Part shown: piece by piece, positions 63,583 through 64,000 of the stretch
Layout: every line of letters starts with the position of its first letter
Position numbering within the stretch: the stretch's first letter is position 1
Assembly: GCF_041320665.1 (NCBI RefSeq)
Contig: NZ_CP166730.1
Location: 2,976,001 to 3,040,000 of the forward strand
Source: Comamonas sp. GB3 AK4-5
GTDB lineage: Bacteria > Pseudomonadota > Gammaproteobacteria > Burkholderiales > Burkholderiaceae_C
Reading direction: 5' to 3'
Length of the DNA stretch: 64,000 nucleotides
Program-made: the position numbers and the translations under genes
Notes under the pieces: model-generated
What the model was told of the DNA's origin: nothing
The model's database searches: none
What the model saw: the letters and a program-made list of their open reading frames with translations, nothing else

Positions 63583-64000
63583 CCTGATTAGATACTTGTC
63601 TCAGGCACTGTTGTGAAGTGATGTTCCGAAGCCGGGAGTTCGCCCCGGCGGGCGAGCTCCTTTCTTGCTCGTGCAAGAAAGGAGCCAAAGAACACGCCCC
63701 TGCTATCCCCGTCCCCAGCGCTGTCGCGCCGGGGCAACCTGCGTCACCCATCACACAGGGCCTGCCGCAGAACTCTCTGCGCGCTTACAGCGCTCCGCTC
63801 GAACAGCCGCGGCAAGTCAGTTGACGAAGCATGGCTGTCCTACGGCAGCCATGCGGCCCTGTGTGCTGTGCGCCGCAGGCGTGTATAGAAGGGGAACAAC
63901 CGCAGTGCCAGCAGTGTGACGAAGCACCGGGCATTGAGGGTTTAGAGATAGGGTTCGCCAGCAGCGCCGTCCACGCAGGGCCGGTATTCGGTTCCCGCCT
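63583..64000 (+). mobile_element. Palindromic repeat element, copy 3 (truncated by the window end)
   Basis: Starts with CCTGATTAG and runs in the same orientation as copy 1, with which it is nearly identical over the visible 418 bases, including the GCTCCTTTCTTG/CAAGAAAGGAGC and GCATGGCTG/CAGCCATGC hairpins. The open frame of copy 1 is broken here by TGA at AGTCAGTTGACG. Confidence 0.85.

Noticed and set aside
1..64000. CRISPR arrays, tRNA or rRNA genes, complete IS or prophage
   Set aside because: No regularly spaced short repeats, T-loop consensus, transposase or phage structural genes were found on either strand.

Overview
The window looks like a chromosomal segment of a high-GC betaproteobacterium of the family Comamonadaceae, most likely Comamonas or a close relative. 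The evidence is gene content: an ANR/FNR-type cbb3 oxidase cluster, Bug-type tricarboxylate-transporter receptors standing alone, a PHB phasin, a class I and a class II fumarase side by side, and short dispersed repeats of a style I associate with this family. No tRNA, rRNA, CRISPR array, prophage or complete insertion sequence was seen. Genus and species are inference.

Layout. 1-1884: the end of an Mrp-type cation/H+ antiporter operon (mrpD partial, E, F, G), then crcB and a LOG-family protein. 3622-12431, all on the minus strand: an MFS transporter, rmuC, a 2-hydroxyacid dehydrogenase, an HD-GYP protein, an NhaD-type antiporter, pncB and a hotdog thioesterase. 12545-14258, plus strand: a phasin, a candidate small RNA with its own promoter and terminator, and an SDR-type 3-hydroxyacyl-CoA dehydrogenase behind a palindromic operator. 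14431-22210, minus strand: a complete cbb3 oxidase locus in the order ccoI-ccoS-ccoN-ccoO-ccoQ-ccoP-ccoG-ccoH(fixH), with FNR-like boxes before ccoN and between ccoI and the divergent uspA.

23115-31954 holds enoyl-CoA hydratase, a Bug protein, malonyl-CoA decarboxylase, lgt, a GlxA-type regulator, an MFS transporter, a bacterioferritin-like protein and a second Bug protein. 32895-39351 holds ilvD, a small cytochrome c, a LapA-like protein, acetyl-CoA synthetase and a UPF0114 protein. 39758-45073 is a proVWX glycine betaine locus with a perfect sigma70 promoter, a leader of about 400 nt and a second ProX. 45200-53702 holds a META-domain lipoprotein, a DUF3334 protein, fumC, a cysteine-elbow hydrolase, fumA, a DUF1993 protein and a small hypothetical protein.

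54107-62253, minus strand, is a compact catabolic and transport cluster: AraC regulator, cupin dioxygenase, branched-chain-type ABC transporter (receptor, LivH, LivM, LivG, LivF), acetamidase/formamidase and an SDR. It looks like uptake and degradation of one aromatic ketone or amide-like compound.

The most unusual material is non-coding. (1) Three copies of an element of about 755-765 bp ending in CCTGATTAG/CTAATCAGG. Each is a diverged giant palindrome carrying hairpins whose stems vary by compensatory changes, and both complete copies sit in the loop of another hairpin. (2) Two MITEs of about 265 bp with 18-bp inverted ends and TTA duplications. (3) Five copies of a short repeat that abuts stop codons in one fixed orientation. 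(4) A candidate 110-nt small RNA with an anti-Shine-Dalgarno stretch between phasin and SDR.
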